Source: Bacteroidia bacterium (lineage in GTDB: Bacteria; Bacteroidota; Bacteroidia; B-17B0; Aurantibacillaceae). Taken from it: a DNA stretch of 64,000 nucleotides. Positions 43,702-53,949 of the stretch are shown here, one piece after another. The number at the start of each line of letters is the position of its first letter. The first letter of the stretch is position 1. Where the stretch lies: the NCBI GenBank assembly GCA_022841465.1, contig JALHRL010000012.1, positions 37,046-101,045 on the forward strand, written 5' to 3'. A program made the translations under genes and the position numbers. The notes under the pieces were generated by a model that worked only from the letters and a program-made list of their open reading frames with translations, did no database searches and was not told where the DNA came from.

Positions 43702-44754
43702 ATGAAGTTATCAATGTACAAATTCAATCTGCCCAAAGAATTATTGGCAGAGTATCCGGCTAAAAACCGCGAAGATTCTAAATTAATGGTGGTTGAAAGA
43801 TCTACCGGAAAAATTTATCACAAAAAGTTTAAAGACATCATCAATTACTTTGATGAAGGTGATGTGTTGATGTTAAACGATACGAAAGTGTTTCCTGCTC
43901 GTATGTATGGTAACAAAGAAAAAACCGGTGCCAAAATTGAAGTTTTTCTATTGCGTGAATTAAATACAGAAAGCAGATTGTGGGATGTTTTGGTTGACCC
44001 GGCGCGTAAAATACGTATTGGAAACAAATTATACTTCGGTGAAAATAACGATGCATTGGTTGCGGAGGTTATTGATAACACCACTTCACGCGGTAGAACT
44101 TTGCGTTTTTTATATGATGGCAGTTACGAAGAGTTCCGTAAAATTTTACACGACTTAGGTGAAACTCCATTACCAAAATACATTAAACGTAAGGCAGAAG
44201 AAAGTGATATTGACCGTTACCAAACTGTATTTGCCAAAAACGAAGGAGCAGTTGCTGCACCCACAGCAGGTTTACACTTCAGCAGAGAGCTTTTAAAGAA
44301 AATGGAAATTAAAGGCGTACAATTTGCACCATTAACTTTACATGTTGGTTTGGGTACTTTTAGAATGGTAGAGGTAGAAGATTTAACCAAACACAAAATG
44401 GAGAGTGAAGAAATATTAATTAGCAGCGATGCTTGCAAAATTGTAAATGCCGCAAAAGAGAAAAAGAAAAAAGTTTGCGCGGTGGGAACAACTGTTATGC
44501 GTGCCATTGAATCATCTGTTTCTACCACCGGGCAATTAAACCCGTATGTAGGTTGGACCAACAAATTTATTTTCCCTCCATACGATTTTAGCGTTGCTAA
44601 TTGTATGATTACAAACTTCCATATGCCGGAAAGTACTTTATTAATGATGGTTTCAGCTTTTGGCGGATACGATTTAATTATGAAAGCATACAAAGAAGCG
44701 ATTAAAGAAAAATATCGTTTTTACAGTTACGGCGATGCCATGTTGATTTTATAA
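43702..44754 (+). CDS. queA: S-adenosylmethionine:tRNA ribosyltransferase-isomerase
   Basis: QueA transfers the ribose part of S-adenosylmethionine to preQ1 in tRNA, giving epoxyqueuosine at wobble position 34. The 350-residue length is standard. Recognisable stretches are [21 protein letters not shown] near the N-terminus (positions 8-28, read in two parts), [27 protein letters not shown] at ~190-199, LHVGLGTFR and [19 protein letters not shown]. The other queuosine genes are not adjacent. A strong bidirectional terminator lies between queA and the convergent aspS. Confidence 0.96.
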   Translation: MKLSMYKFNLPKELLAEYPAKNREDSKLMVVERSTGKIYHKKFKDIINYFDEGDVLMLNDTKVFPARMYGNKEKTGAKIEVFLLRELNTESRLWDVLVDPARKIRIGNKLYFGENNDALVAEVIDNTTSRGRTLRFLYDGSYEEFRKILHDLGETPLPKYIKRKAEESDIDRYQTVFAKNEGAVAAPTAGLHFSRELLKKMEIKGVQFAPLTLHVGLGTFRMVEVEDLTKHKMESEEILISSDACKIVNAAKEKKKKVCAVGTTVMRAIESSVSTTGQLNPYVGWTNKFIFPPYDFSVANCMITNFHMPESTLLMMVSAFGGYDLIMKAYKEAIKEKYRFYSYGDAMLIL

Positions 44755-44769
44755 TTTAAAATAGAAATT

Positions 44770-44797
44770 AAAAAGCCCGCGAATGCGGGCTTTTTTT
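44770..44797. terminator. Bidirectional terminator between queA and aspS
   Basis: A perfect 11-bp GC-rich stem (44770-44780 with 44785-44795) has a 4-base loop, flanked by A-tracts on the left and seven T on the right. It can therefore end queA on the plus strand and aspS on the minus strand. Confidence 0.92.
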
Positions 44798-44810
44798 ATT
44801 GTAGTAACTT

Positions 44811-46577
44811 TTAAGAAAGCTTCACCCCCAACTCTTTCAATTGCTCTTCGCTAATTTCACTTGGGCTGTCAATCATCATATCTCTGCCCGAATTATTTTT
44901 AGGGAAGGCAATAAAATCTCTGATGCTATCTGCACCACCAAATAAACTACACAACCTGTCGAAACCCAAAGCAATACCGCCATGCGGAGGTGCGCCAAAT
45001 TCAAAGGCATTCATTAAAAAGCCAAATTGTTTTTGTGCTTCTTCTTTGCTAAAGCCCAATACTTCAAACATGGTAGCTTGTAAATTTTTGTTGTAAATAC
45101 GAATACTTCCACCTCCAATTTCTACTCCGTTAATTACCATATCATAGGCATTGGCTCTTACTTCGCCCGGTGATGATTTTAATTTTTCAATATCTTCCGG
45201 TTTGGGTGAGGTAAATGGATGATGTTTTGCAACCCAACGCCCACGCATAGATTCCGGTAAGTTAGGGTCGCCCTCATTCCACTCTAACAATGGAAAATCT
45301 AACACCCACAAACACGAAAACGTATTTTTATCTCTCAATCCTAATCTGTTACCCATTTCTAAGCGCAATTCCGATAATGCTTTTCTTGTTTTTTCTTCGT
45401 CGCCGGCTAAAATCAATAATAAATCTCCGGGCTTGGCATCAAAAGCTGCAGCCCATTTCTTTAAATCTTCTTCTGTGTAAAATTTATCTACACTTGATTT
45501 TATGGTGCCATCATTATTATATCTTGCATACACCAGCCCCGTAGCGCCAATTTGCGGACGCTTAACAAATTCCGTTAACTCATCTAATTGTTTACGTGTA
45601 TATTCGGCAGCGCCTTTCGCACAAATTCCAACTACTAATGGTGCATCATTAAAAACTTTAAAATCCTTCCCTTTTACAACATCGTTTAGTTCCACAAATT
45701 TCATTTCAAAACGTGTATCCGGTTTATCGTTTCCGTAATACTTCATGGCATTAGCATAACTCATACGCGGAAAATCAGGAACATCAATACCTTTCACCGA
45801 TTTAAAAAGATACTTCATCAAACCTTCGAACGTGTTTAAAATATCTTCTTGTTCCACAAAACTCATTTCACAATCTATTTGCGTAAACTCCGGCTGCCTA
45901 TCTGCACGTAAATCTTCATCTCTAAAGCACTTTACTATTTGGTAGTATCTATCAAACCCACCAACCATTAATAATTGCTTAAAGGTTTGCGGACTTTGAG
46001 GCAAGGCATAAAATTGTCCTTGGTTCATTCGGCTGGGTACAACAAAATCACGCGCACCTTCGGGGGTTGATTTAATTAATACCGGTGTTTCTACTTCTAA
46101 AAATTGTTTCTTATCTAAATAGTTTCGGGTTTCAATTGCTAAACGGTGACGTAATTCTAAATTTTTTCTTACAACACTTCTGCGTAAATCTAAGTAACGG
46201 TATTTCATTCGCAACTCATCACCGCCATCTGTTTCATCTTCTAAAGTAAAGGGAGGAATAATGGCTTCGTTTAATATTTTAAACCCTGTAACTTTTATTT
46301 CAATTTCACCGGTAGGATTATTTTTATTTTTACTCTGACGTTCAATAACTGTTCCGGTTATTTGTAACACATACTCACGGCTAACCTTACGAGCCAACTC
46401 ACACATGTTTTTATCCCAATCTAAATTAAATGCTAATTGAGTAATACCAAATCTATCGCGTAAATCAATAAAAGTCATACCGCCTAATTCGCGACTTTTA
46501 TGAACCCAACCGCAAAGGGTTACTTGTTTATTTAAATCTGTTAATCTTAGCTCTCCGCAAGTGTGTGTACGTAACAT
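44811..46577 (-). CDS. aspS: Aspartyl-tRNA synthetase
   Basis: A 588-residue class II synthetase that charges tRNA-Asp. The N-terminal OB-fold opens with [21 protein letters not shown]. Motif 1 is near [13 protein letters not shown], motif 2 is [18 protein letters not shown], and motif 3 is [21 protein letters not shown]. The bacterial insertion (GAD-like) domain lies between motifs 2 and 3 (about residues 280-420), as in the bacterial type. The final [20 protein letters not shown] is typical. Whether it is Asp-specific or Asp/Asn-nonspecific cannot be told here. Confidence 0.97.
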   Translation of the reverse strand: MLRTHTCGELRLTDLNKQVTLCGWVHKSRELGGMTFIDLRDRFGITQLAFNLDWDKNMCELARKVSREYVLQITGTVIERQSKNKNNPTGEIEIKVTGFKILNEAIIPPFTLEDETDGGDELRMKYRYLDLRRSVVRKNLELRHRLAIETRNYLDKKQFLEVETPVLIKSTPEGARDFVVPSRMNQGQFYALPQSPQTFKQLLMVGGFDRYYQIVKCFRDEDLRADRQPEFTQIDCEMSFVEQEDILNTFEGLMKYLFKSVKGIDVPDFPRMSYANAMKYYGNDKPDTRFEMKFVELNDVVKGKDFKVFNDAPLVVGICAKGAAEYTRKQLDELTEFVKRPQIGATGLVYARYNNDGTIKSSVDKFYTEEDLKKWAAAFDAKPGDLLLILAGDEEKTRKALSELRLEMGNRLGLRDKNTFSCLWVLDFPLLEWNEGDPNLPESMRGRWVAKHHPFTSPKPEDIEKLKSSPGEVRANAYDMVINGVEIGGGSIRIYNKNLQATMFEVLGFSKEEAQKQFGFLMNAFEFGAPPHGGIALGFDRLCSLFGGADSIRDFIAFPKNNSGRDMMIDSPSEISEEQLKELGVKLS

Positions 46578-46662
46578 AGTAATAATTAAAACATTAAAAT
46601 TAAGGAATTTACTGTTTAAATTGCATTATTTTTTCAACTACTTAAAGGTCTTGAAAAGCCCG

Positions 46663-47892
46663 CTAATTCATGGGAAACTGAAGAATAACCATGGCACCCT
46701 TATCGTTTTGGTAACTTACTTTACCATCTATTTGATTCGCTAAAGAATCAACAAGTGTTAAACCCAACGAATTTGAATCGACCTTTGCAACATCCGGAAA
46801 ACCTTTACCGTTATCAGAAATAACGAGGTATGCTGCTTTATCTTCTTTTAGTAATTGAATAGAAATTGTAGGTGAGGTTGAAGAGTTATCAAAAGCGTGT
46901 TTAAATGAATTATTTATAAGTTCATTTACAATTAAACCAAGAGGTACTGCAAGGGTAATGCTTAGCTCAAGAGGTTCAATTTTATTATTAATTTTTGTAT
47001 TAGAGTAACCCGGATAGCTTCTTAAAATTTCTGCAATTAATTCGCCTAAATATTCTTTAATGTTTATTTTAGAGAAGCTATCTTTTCTTGAAAGCTTATG
47101 ATGCACCATTGCAATACTTAGTACTCTGTTCTTAGCTTCGGTTAATGCCTGCTTTATTTCCTCGTTATTGGTGGCATCTTTTTGAAAATTAAAAAGTGCC
47201 ATTATAACCGCTAAATTATTTTTTACACGATGTTGAATTTCTGCCAATAAAATTTCTTTTTCCTTAAGTGAATTAGAAATTATGTTTTTATCGTTGTTAG
47301 ATGCTTCAATTAATTTAGACAATTCAACATATTTTTTATTAAGCATTTGGATAAATACGTAAACCAAAAACATGGTTATAAAAACGCAGAAAAAAACATT
47401 GTAATAATATAATAATTTTATTTGTTCCTGGGTAAAAACTTCTCCTTTTCCAATATTCCATTCAATAAATTCGGCAGCAGTAAAACTTATAAAAATAATG
47501 ACAAAGAAAATAAATGAACGAAATTTACTTTTATTAGGATTGTGTAATAAAGCAATACAAAAAATTACAGGAAAATAATACATATACGTATCTACTTCCT
47601 TTGGGTAATATTCGGTTACATAAAAAATAGCCGCATTAATTACCAACACAAAAACAAATGCAGCTGTTTCGTAAAACTTTTTCCAATTAAATAAAAAAAC
47701 AGTTGCAGCTCCACACGCAATTATTAATTCTGAAAATGCAGGGTAAAGCTTTCCTAAAAAAAACACATTTGTTGCGCCAATGCCTAAGCCAACAAGTATA
47801 ATAAGCGCTAAAGTATTTAATACTTTTACCTCACGTTTTTGGTAAAAATCTAAATCATCGTTAATTCCAATATTAAGTACTTTTGGCAACAT
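46663..47892 (-). CDS. Membrane sensor histidine kinase (HisKA_2 type)
   Basis: A 409-residue kinase. The first ~180 residues contain about six hydrophobic helices and no extracellular sensor domain (VKVLNTLALIILVGLGIGA, AAFVFVLVINAAIFYV, and more). A coiled segment leads to the H-box LAEIQHRVKNNLAVIMALF (histidine near residue 220), which is the HisKA_2 form. The ATPase domain has LIVNELINNSFKHAF (N-box), ISDNGKGFP (G1) and NSLGLTLVDSLANQI (G2). No response regulator gene is adjacent, so its partner is elsewhere. The ligand is unknown. Confidence 0.9.
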   Translation of the reverse strand: MLPKVLNIGINDDLDFYQKREVKVLNTLALIILVGLGIGATNVFFLGKLYPAFSELIIACGAATVFLFNWKKFYETAAFVFVLVINAAIFYVTEYYPKEVDTYMYYFPVIFCIALLHNPNKSKFRSFIFFVIIFISFTAAEFIEWNIGKGEVFTQEQIKLLYYYNVFFCVFITMFLVYVFIQMLNKKYVELSKLIEASNNDKNIISNSLKEKEILLAEIQHRVKNNLAVIMALFNFQKDATNNEEIKQALTEAKNRVLSIAMVHHKLSRKDSFSKINIKEYLGELIAEILRSYPGYSNTKINNKIEPLELSITLAVPLGLIVNELINNSFKHAFDNSSTSPTISIQLLKEDKAAYLVISDNGKGFPDVAKVDSNSLGLTLVDSLANQIDGKVSYQNDKGAMVILQFPMN

Positions 47893-48056
47893 AAACCTTG
47901 GTAAGTTACTTATTTTTAGATAATTACAGGAGTCTAAAAATATATATTGGTCTAAGCTAAACCCGTTTTAATAGCTTAAATTAACTGGATGGTAGTTGCT
48001 TTTGTAATTATTGAACTCCTAAGGTCAGCTAGTTTTTTAAAATGAATGCAAGAAAA

Positions 48057-50981
48057 TTAAACTACAATGTTTACAATTTTCTTAGGTACAATAATTACTT
48101 TTTTAGGTTGCTTACCTTCTAAATATTTTTGTGATTGTTCGTGCTCTAAAACAATTTTTTCTATTTCTGAAACTTGCAACGTTAAAGGCAATTCTAAATT
48201 AAAACGCATTTTACCATTAAAGGAAATGGGGTAGCTAAAATTATCTTCTACCAAATGTTCGGCAATAAACTCAGGATAGTTTTCAAATGCAATACTTTGT
48301 TTGTGGCCCAATAAACTCCATAACTCTTCTGTTATGTGCGGTGCATACGGAGAAATTAAAACCAACAAAGGTTCTAAAATGGCGCGCTTGTTGCATTTTA
48401 AATCGCTTAATTCGTTTACGCAAATCATAAAATTACTTACAGAGGTATTAAATGAAAAACGTTCAATATCTTCTGCAATTTTTTTAATGGTTTTGTGCAA
48501 TGTTTTTAATTCGGCTTTTGTTGGTGTTTCTTCGCTTACACCATTTACATACAAACGCCACAATTTTTTCAAAAAGCCTGATACACCGGTAATGCCATTG
48601 GTATTCCAGGGTTTGCTAAGCTCTAAGGGTCCTAAAAACATTTCGTATAAACGAAGCGTATCAGCACCGAATTTTTCGCAAATGTCGTCGGGAGAAACTA
48701 CATTCCACTTTGATTTGGACATTTTTTCAACTTCTACACCGCATACGTATTCATTTTGCTTGTTATAAAAAAATAATGGGTTCGTTATTTCTTTTCTCCA
48801 ATTCAAAAACTTCTCAATATTAAGTATGTCATTTTCTACAATATTCACATCAACATTTATTTTAGTGATATTTATTTCATTCTCAAACACTATTTCATAC
48901 CCAAAACGTTTTTTTATTTCTTTAACTAAATCCTCATATTCTTTACATTTCCTATCAGTTTTTACAATAACATCTAAAATGTCTTTAGAAATAAAAATAT
49001 TCTTTGGTACAATTAGATTAATATTATTCTGATTTAAATCAAGTCTATACACAAAATTACTTCTACCCTGTATCATCCCCTGATTAATCAGCTTTTGCGC
49101 GGGTTCTTCAATATTAATATATCCAAGGTCATTTAAGGCTTTGGTCCAAAAGCGCACATACAACAAATGTCCTGTGGCGTGTTCGCTACCACCAATGTAT
49201 AAATCAACATTATTCCAATATTTCGCTTTTTCTTTGCTTACAAATTCATTATTGTTTTTAGAATCCATATAACGCAAAAAATACCAACTGCTTCCTGCCC
49301 AACCCGGCATGGTAGAATGTTCGTAAGTAAATTCTCCTTTGTATTTCCAATTGGCTGCGCGTGCTAGAGGCGGTTCACCATCTTCAGTAGGTAAATATTT
49401 ATCTACTTCCGGCAACACCAAAGGCAATTCATTTTCATTTAATGCATAAGGTATATCTCCTCCACCTTCCTCTAAAGTGCCATCGCTACGGCGGGCAGGC
49501 TTGTAATAAATAGGAATAGGTTCTCCCCAAAAACGTTGTCTACCAAAAACGGCATCGCGCAAACGGTAATTGGTTTTTCCTTTTCCTAATTCACGTTTTT
49601 CAATTTCTTCAATTGCTTTTTTAATAGCCGCTTTTACTTCTAGTCCGTTTAAAAAATCGGAATTAATTAGTTTCCCTTCTTTTTCTCCCCAAGCATCTTT
49701 TTTAAAATCGTGTTCACGTGTTGGTTCAATTACTTGTGGCAATGGTAAACCAAAATGTGTGGCAAATTTAAAATCGCGTTCGTCGTGCGCGGGCACTGCC
49801 ATTACAGCTCCCGTGCCATAACCCGCCAACACATAATCGCCCACCCAAACAGGAATAGGTTTTCCGGTAAAAGGATGTTCAACAAAAGCGCCGGTAAATA
49901 CACCGCTTACCTTATCAACTTCTGCTTGTCGTTCACGTTCACTTCGGTTTTTTGCTTTGGTAACATAATCTTCTACCGCTGCTTTTTGTTCGGCAGTAGT
50001 TATTTCACTTACCAATTCGTGTTCTGGTGCCAATGTAACAAACGAAACACCAAAAACAGTATCAGGACGTGTGGTGAAGACAGAAATATTGAATGTTGAA
50101 TGTTGAATGTTGAATGAAAGGGAAGTTCCTTCACTTCTTCCAATCCAATTGCGTTGAGTTTCTTTTAAACTTTCAGTCCAATCTAAATTATCCAAACCAT
50201 CTAACAAACGTTGGGCGTAAGCAGTAATGCGCATACTCCATTGTTTCATCAATTTTCTTTCTACCGGATGCCCGCCTCTTTCGCTTACTCCATCTTTTAC
50301 TTCATCGTTAGCTAAAACAGTACCTAAAGCCGGGCACCAGTTTACATAAGCTTCGCCAAGGTACGCTATGCGGTATGCCATTAACACATCACTTTTCTCT
50401 TTCTCAGAAAAACTCTTCCACTCTTCCGCAGAAAAAGTTTTTACATTATCATCACAAACTGCATCTATATTTTTATTTCCGTTTTTTTCAAAAGCAGCAA
50501 TAAGCGTTTCCAATTTTTCTGTTTTATTGCTTTGCTTGTTGTACCAGCTGTTGAAGAGTTGAATAAAAATCCATTGTGTCCATTTGTAATAGTTAGGATC
50601 AGATGTTCTTACTTCTCTATCCCAATCAAACGAAAAACCAATTTTATCTAACTGCTCGCGGTAGCGTTTAATGTTTTGTTCGGTTGTAATGGCGGGGTGT
50701 TGACCGGTTTGTATCGCATATTGCTCTGCAGGTAAACCAAAACTATCATAACCCATGGGGTGCAACACATTAAAACCTTTGTGGCGTTTGTAACGCGCCA
50801 TAATATCAGAGGCAATATAACCAAGAGGGTGGCCCACATGCAAGCCGGCACCCGATGGATAGGGAAACATATCCAGCACATAATATTTTGGCTTCGCTGA
50901 ATTATCATCTGCTTTAAATGTTTTGTTAGCAGCCCAATATGCCTGCCATTTTTTTTCTATCTCGGTAAAATTGTACTCCAT
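48057..50981 (-). CDS. leuS: Leucyl-tRNA synthetase
   Basis: A 974-residue class I synthetase with the HIGH-type site [16 protein letters not shown] (~39-54) and KMSKS at about residue 750 ([15 protein letters not shown]). The editing (CP1) domain lies between, including [10 protein letters not shown] near residue 300. Two oddities are visible. Residues ~289-298 are encoded by four perfect copies of a 7-base repeat. The segment before KMSKS (~647-730) is longer than in relatives I remember, with a Lys/Glu/Ile-rich insert containing [18 protein letters not shown]. The frame is intact through both, so the enzyme is presumably active. It has its own promoter and is not in an operon. Confidence 0.96.
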   Translation of the reverse strand: MEYNFTEIEKKWQAYWAANKTFKADDNSAKPKYYVLDMFPYPSGAGLHVGHPLGYIASDIMARYKRHKGFNVLHPMGYDSFGLPAEQYAIQTGQHPAITTEQNIKRYREQLDKIGFSFDWDREVRTSDPNYYKWTQWIFIQLFNSWYNKQSNKTEKLETLIAAFEKNGNKNIDAVCDDNVKTFSAEEWKSFSEKEKSDVLMAYRIAYLGEAYVNWCPALGTVLANDEVKDGVSERGGHPVERKLMKQWSMRITAYAQRLLDGLDNLDWTESLKETQRNWIGRSEGTSLSFNIQHSTFNISVFTTRPDTVFGVSFVTLAPEHELVSEITTAEQKAAVEDYVTKAKNRSERERQAEVDKVSGVFTGAFVEHPFTGKPIPVWVGDYVLAGYGTGAVMAVPAHDERDFKFATHFGLPLPQVIEPTREHDFKKDAWGEKEGKLINSDFLNGLEVKAAIKKAIEEIEKRELGKGKTNYRLRDAVFGRQRFWGEPIPIYYKPARRSDGTLEEGGGDIPYALNENELPLVLPEVDKYLPTEDGEPPLARAANWKYKGEFTYEHSTMPGWAGSSWYFLRYMDSKNNNEFVSKEKAKYWNNVDLYIGGSEHATGHLLYVRFWTKALNDLGYINIEEPAQKLINQGMIQGRSNFVYRLDLNQNNINLIVPKNIFISKDILDVIVKTDRKCKEYEDLVKEIKKRFGYEIVFENEINITKINVDVNIVENDILNIEKFLNWRKEITNPLFFYNKQNEYVCGVEVEKMSKSKWNVVSPDDICEKFGADTLRLYEMFLGPLELSKPWNTNGITGVSGFLKKLWRLYVNGVSEETPTKAELKTLHKTIKKIAEDIERFSFNTSVSNFMICVNELSDLKCNKRAILEPLLVLISPYAPHITEELWSLLGHKQSIAFENYPEFIAEHLVEDNFSYPISFNGKMRFNLELPLTLQVSEIEKIVLEHEQSQKYLEGKQPKKVIIVPKKIVNIVV
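50089..50116. repeat. Four tandem copies of a heptanucleotide inside leuS
   Basis: TTGAATG occurs four times head to tail without mismatch. On the coding (minus) strand it gives the seven-residue period [11 protein letters not shown] at the start of the editing domain. A gain or loss of one unit would shift the reading frame. Confidence 0.95.
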
Positions 50982-51027
50982 AAAATTTCCTTGTAAAAGC
51001 TTAATTCTGCTCTGTTTTAAAGGTGTA

Positions 51028-51057
51028 CAAAGATAGGATTTTGGATAGCTTAATCAA
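51028..51057 (-). promoter_or_regulatory. Promoter of leuS
   Basis: On the minus strand, TTG (51057-51055), a 19-base spacer and TATCTTTG (51035-51028) match the Bacteroidota consensus. The start codon is 46 bases downstream. The -33 box overlaps the stop region of the upstream omega-amidase-like gene. Confidence 0.65.
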
Positions 51058-51839
51058 ATATTTAACTCAAACCCATCTGCATCCATTCCCACCGGAAATA
51101 CTTTTCTGAACTCGTTTAAATATTCTTTATCCAGTAAAATTGTTTCTACACTTTCCTCGTTTGCTTTGGTTTTGCTAATTACCTCACCCCGCGGGTTTAC
51201 CACCATGCTATCGCCACTATGCGCAATGCCGTTTCCATCATTACCAATTCTGTTTACACCAACAACGTAACATTGGTTTTCTATGGCACGGGCAATTAAT
51301 AATTGCTTCCATGGGTAAGCGCGGGCCTCGGGCCAATTGGCCACATAAATTAAAACATCGTAATCCCATTTCCCATCCACAAAACGGTTGCGCGAAAAAA
51401 CGGGAAAACGTAAATCATAACAAATTAATGGGCAAATATTCCAATCGTTTACTTTGGTAATTATTTTTTTTGTGCCCGCTGTGTAATGCGCATCTTCTTT
51501 TGCCATTCTGAATAAGTGGCGTTTATCATACGCATGGTGTTTTCCACTTGGTTCTACCCAATATAAGCGGTTATAATTGTTCAAATTATCTCGTGTTGAT
51601 ATACTGCCTGTAATAATTGCGTTTTTTTGTTTCGCCATTTTTTGCATCCACTTAAATCCATTGCCTAAATTTTCTTCGGCATTTTGCTGCGGATTCATGG
51701 TAAAGCCCGTGGTAAACATTTCGGGTAATACAATTAAATCAGTAGGTGATGAAATTGCAGAAATTAGTTTATCAAAATACTGAATATTCATTTCAGTATC
51801 TTCCCATTTTAAATGGGTTTGTATAAGCGTTACATTCAT
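51054..51839 (-). CDS. Nitrilase-family amidase, omega-amidase/YafV-like
   Basis: A 261-residue carbon-nitrogen hydrolase. The Glu-Lys-Cys triad is visible: Glu in VLPEMFTTGF (~41-50), Lys in YDKRHLFRM (~107), and Cys in CPLICYDLRFP (~141). The sequence around YDKRHLFRMAKEDAHYTAG resembles the YafV/Nit2 omega-amidases, which hydrolyse 2-oxoglutaramate or 2-oxosuccinamate after transamination of glutamine or asparagine, often as repair of metabolic side products. The substrate is inferred from family. It is upstream of leuS on the same strand, with a separate leuS promoter. A TATCTTTA box lies only four bases before the start. Confidence 0.87.
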   Translation of the reverse strand: MNVTLIQTHLKWEDTEMNIQYFDKLISAISSPTDLIVLPEMFTTGFTMNPQQNAEENLGNGFKWMQKMAKQKNAIITGSISTRDNLNNYNRLYWVEPSGKHHAYDKRHLFRMAKEDAHYTAGTKKIITKVNDWNICPLICYDLRFPVFSRNRFVDGKWDYDVLIYVANWPEARAYPWKQLLIARAIENQCYVVGVNRIGNDGNGIAHSGDSMVVNPRGEVISKTKANEESVETILLDKEYLNEFRKVFPVGMDADGFELNI

Positions 51840-52190
51840 AAATTAAAGATACCATTTATTTATTATTTCTTTATTTGGGCGCCTGCCCTTTGCCTATGGA
51901 AAGTAAGGAGCAAAGGGCACCGGGCTTTTCGCTACAATCTTTTTGCGCCTAAGAGGCAAGCGCAAAAAGTATTTCCGCTACAATCCCTGGCGCGTTCGGT
52001 AAATGAATTCCGAATTTATTTTCTAAAACGCGCCAGGGATGCGAAGGGTTTAGCTCTTTTTTACGAAGAGAAGCGGAGTAAAAAAAGCCGCAGCGAAGCG
52101 GAGCCCGAAGAAGCCCGGTGCCCTGAGCATACGTAATTTCAAGAGCGAAGGGCAGGCGCCCAAATAAAAGTAAAACCTTATCTTTACACC
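51840..52190. other. 351-base gap occupied by a structured element
   Basis: This is the longest stretch without a gene. Apart from -7-like boxes next to each start codon (TAAAGATA at 51844-51851, reading TATCTTTA toward the minus-strand gene, and TATCTTTA at 52179-52186 toward the plus-strand gene), it holds the nested palindromic element at 51870-52168. Open frames across it are not credible genes. Confidence 0.8.
51870..52168. repeat. GC-rich nested palindromic element (~300 nt)
   Basis: The ends form a 21-bp perfect inverted repeat (51870-51890 with 52148-52168), extendable by three pairs including one G-T. Inside are a 13-bp perfect stem (51915-51927 with 52111-52123), a 10-bp hairpin (51939-51948 with 51960-51969), a 14-bp perfect stem (51983-51996 with 52027-52040), an 8-bp stem (52057-52064 with 52078-52085) and a 4-bp GC hairpin (52088-52091 with 52098-52101). 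All are mutually compatible, giving a branched fold. CGCTACAATC occurs twice as a direct repeat (51930-51939 and 51976-51985). GC is about 50% by hand count, well above the flanks. It could be a miniature mobile element, a structured RNA or a palindromic repeat family. Confidence 0.85.
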
Positions 52191-52952
52191 ATGCCGCAAA
52201 TTTCTGCCGTAATAATTACGTTTAACGAAGAAAAAAACATTGAACGATGTTTGAAATCGCTTGTTGGAATTGTAGATGAAATTGTTGTGCTTGATTCGTT
52301 TAGTAAAGATAAAACAGAAGAAATTTGCAAAAAATACAATGTGAGTTTTTACCAACATGCATTTGACGGACACATTCAACAAAAAAACAGAGCAATAAGT
52401 TACGCTAAATTTCCTCACGTACTTTCATTAGATGCCGATGAAGCACTTGACGAAACGTTGCAAAAATCTATTTCAGAAATAAAAAATAATTTCACCAAAG
52501 AGGGGTATTACATGAATAGGTTAACCAACTATTGCGGACATTGGGTGAAGCATTGTGGTTGGTATCCCGATAAAAAATTACGTTTATGGGACAGTAGAAA
52601 GGGAGAATGGAGAGGTATTAACCCGCATGATAAATACGAGTTGTTTGCAGGTGATTCAATGGCCGGATACTTAAAAGGAGATATTTTACATTACAGTTAT
52701 TACAGCATTGCCGACCATTACAAGCAAGTGGAATACTTTACCACTATTGCCTCTAAAGCTTATTTTGATAATGGGAAAAAAGCACCTTTATTTAAATTAC
52801 TTGTAAACCCGGTTGCAAAATTTATAGATCATTACCTATTAAAACTTGGTTTTTTAGACGGCAACGCAGGTTACTTAATTTCAAAAATTTCGGCATACGC
52901 TACTTATTTAAAATATAAAAAATTAAGGGTTCTGTATAAAAATGCAAACTAG
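52191..52952 (+). CDS. Glycosyltransferase family 2 (LPS-core type)
   Basis: A 253-residue GT-A fold enzyme. The N-terminal ISAVIITFNEEKNIERCL (4-21) and VDEIVVLDSFSKDKT are nucleotide-sugar-binding strands; LSLDADEALDE at ~82-92 carries the DxD metal site. The C-terminal half has GHWVKHCGWYPDKKLRLW and EWRGINPHDKYEL, which are characteristic of the WaaE/KdtX-like group that adds glucose to the inner core of lipopolysaccharide. It overlaps the following heptosyltransferase-like gene by 11 bases. Acceptor and sugar are inferred from family. Only 22 bases separate its start from the palindromic element. Confidence 0.87.
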   Translation: MPQISAVIITFNEEKNIERCLKSLVGIVDEIVVLDSFSKDKTEEICKKYNVSFYQHAFDGHIQQKNRAISYAKFPHVLSLDADEALDETLQKSISEIKNNFTKEGYYMNRLTNYCGHWVKHCGWYPDKKLRLWDSRKGEWRGINPHDKYELFAGDSMAGYLKGDILHYSYYSIADHYKQVEYFTTIASKAYFDNGKKAPLFKLLVNPVAKFIDHYLLKLGFLDGNAGYLISKISAYATYLKYKKLRVLYKNAN

Positions 52953-53949
52953 TGTAAACATATTAATTAGCCGAACCGATTCTATTGGCGACGTGGTGCT
53001 TACCTTACCAATGGCCGGAATTATTAAACAAAGTGTTCCCAATAGCAAAGTCTACTTTTTAGGAAGAACTTACACCAAAGCAGTTATAGAACTAAGTGAA
53101 TTTGTTGATGAATTTATTAATTACGATGAGCTTTTAAAAAAACAAAAACACGAACAAATTGAATTTATAAAGACATTTCATTTTAATACGATTCTTCATG
53201 TTTTTCCGGTAAAACACATTGCTAATATTGCTCAAGCAGCACGTATTGAAAACCGTGTAGGAACAAAAAACAGATTTTATCATTGGTTTAACTGTAATAA
53301 ATTAATAAAATTATCGCGTAAAAATTCAGAATTACATGAAGCACAACTCAATATTAAATTACTTTCGTTTTTTAATATTCATACAAATTATAATTTAAAC
53401 GAGTTAGATAAATATTACGGCTTTGTAAATGTTTGGCCGTTTGCCAACGAACTCTTTTTAAATAAACTCGATAAAAATAAAATCAAAATTATTTTACACC
53501 CTAAAAGTAAAGGCAGCGCGCGCGAATGGGGATTAAATAATTTTTCTAAACTAATAAAACAGTTACCCGAAAATAAATACCAGGTTTTTATAAGTGGCAC
53601 AAAAGAAGATGGAATGTTACTGGAGAATTTTATTAAAGAAAATCCAACAGCCATTGATTTAACGGGAAAATTAACCTTAAATGAATTTATTTCGTTTATA
53701 AATTTATGCGATGTATTAATTGCCGCAAGTACCGGACCATTACATATTGCTGCAGCTCTTGGTAAAAAAGCAATTGGTTTGTTTGCACCCATGCGCCCCA
53801 TACATCCCGGGCGTTGGGCACCCATTGGAAAAAACGCACACTTTTTGGTAATAGACAAAAGCTGTGAAGATTGCAGAAAAGGTGGGAAATGCGCGTGCAT
53901 TGAAGCAATAGAAGTACAAAAAGTAGTAAATTTGATTGAAAGTAAATGA
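52942..53949 (+). CDS. Glycosyltransferase family 9 (heptosyltransferase-like)
   Basis: A 335-residue GT-B enzyme of the ADP-heptose:LPS heptosyltransferase family. The N-terminal ISRTDSIGDVVLTLPMAGIIK (8-28, read in two parts) is the acceptor-domain signature. The C-terminal domain has LHPKSKGSAREW near 184 and AASTGPLHIAAALGKKAIGLFAP near 260, which bind the nucleotide sugar. A Cys-rich stretch, KSCEDCRKGGKCACIEA, lies near the end. It overlaps the family-2 gene by 11 bases and the SDR gene by 4 (ATGA), so the three form one operon. The donor sugar is not certain. Confidence 0.87.
   Translation: MQTSVNILISRTDSIGDVVLTLPMAGIIKQSVPNSKVYFLGRTYTKAVIELSEFVDEFINYDELLKKQKHEQIEFIKTFHFNTILHVFPVKHIANIAQAARIENRVGTKNRFYHWFNCNKLIKLSRKNSELHEAQLNIKLLSFFNIHTNYNLNELDKYYGFVNVWPFANELFLNKLDKNKIKIILHPKSKGSAREWGLNNFSKLIKQLPENKYQVFISGTKEDGMLLENFIKENPTAIDLTGKLTLNEFISFINLCDVLIAASTGPLHIAAALGKKAIGLFAPMRPIHPGRWAPIGKNAHFLVIDKSCEDCRKGGKCACIEAIEVQKVVNLIESK

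Noticed and set aside
51813..52136. Open frame of 107 codons across the palindromic element
   Set aside because: Its reading frame is made of the inverted-repeat arms and has no family resemblance, with a biased Arg/Ser-rich composition at the end. An opposite frame over 52050-52418 is also a shadow of the glycosyltransferase gene.
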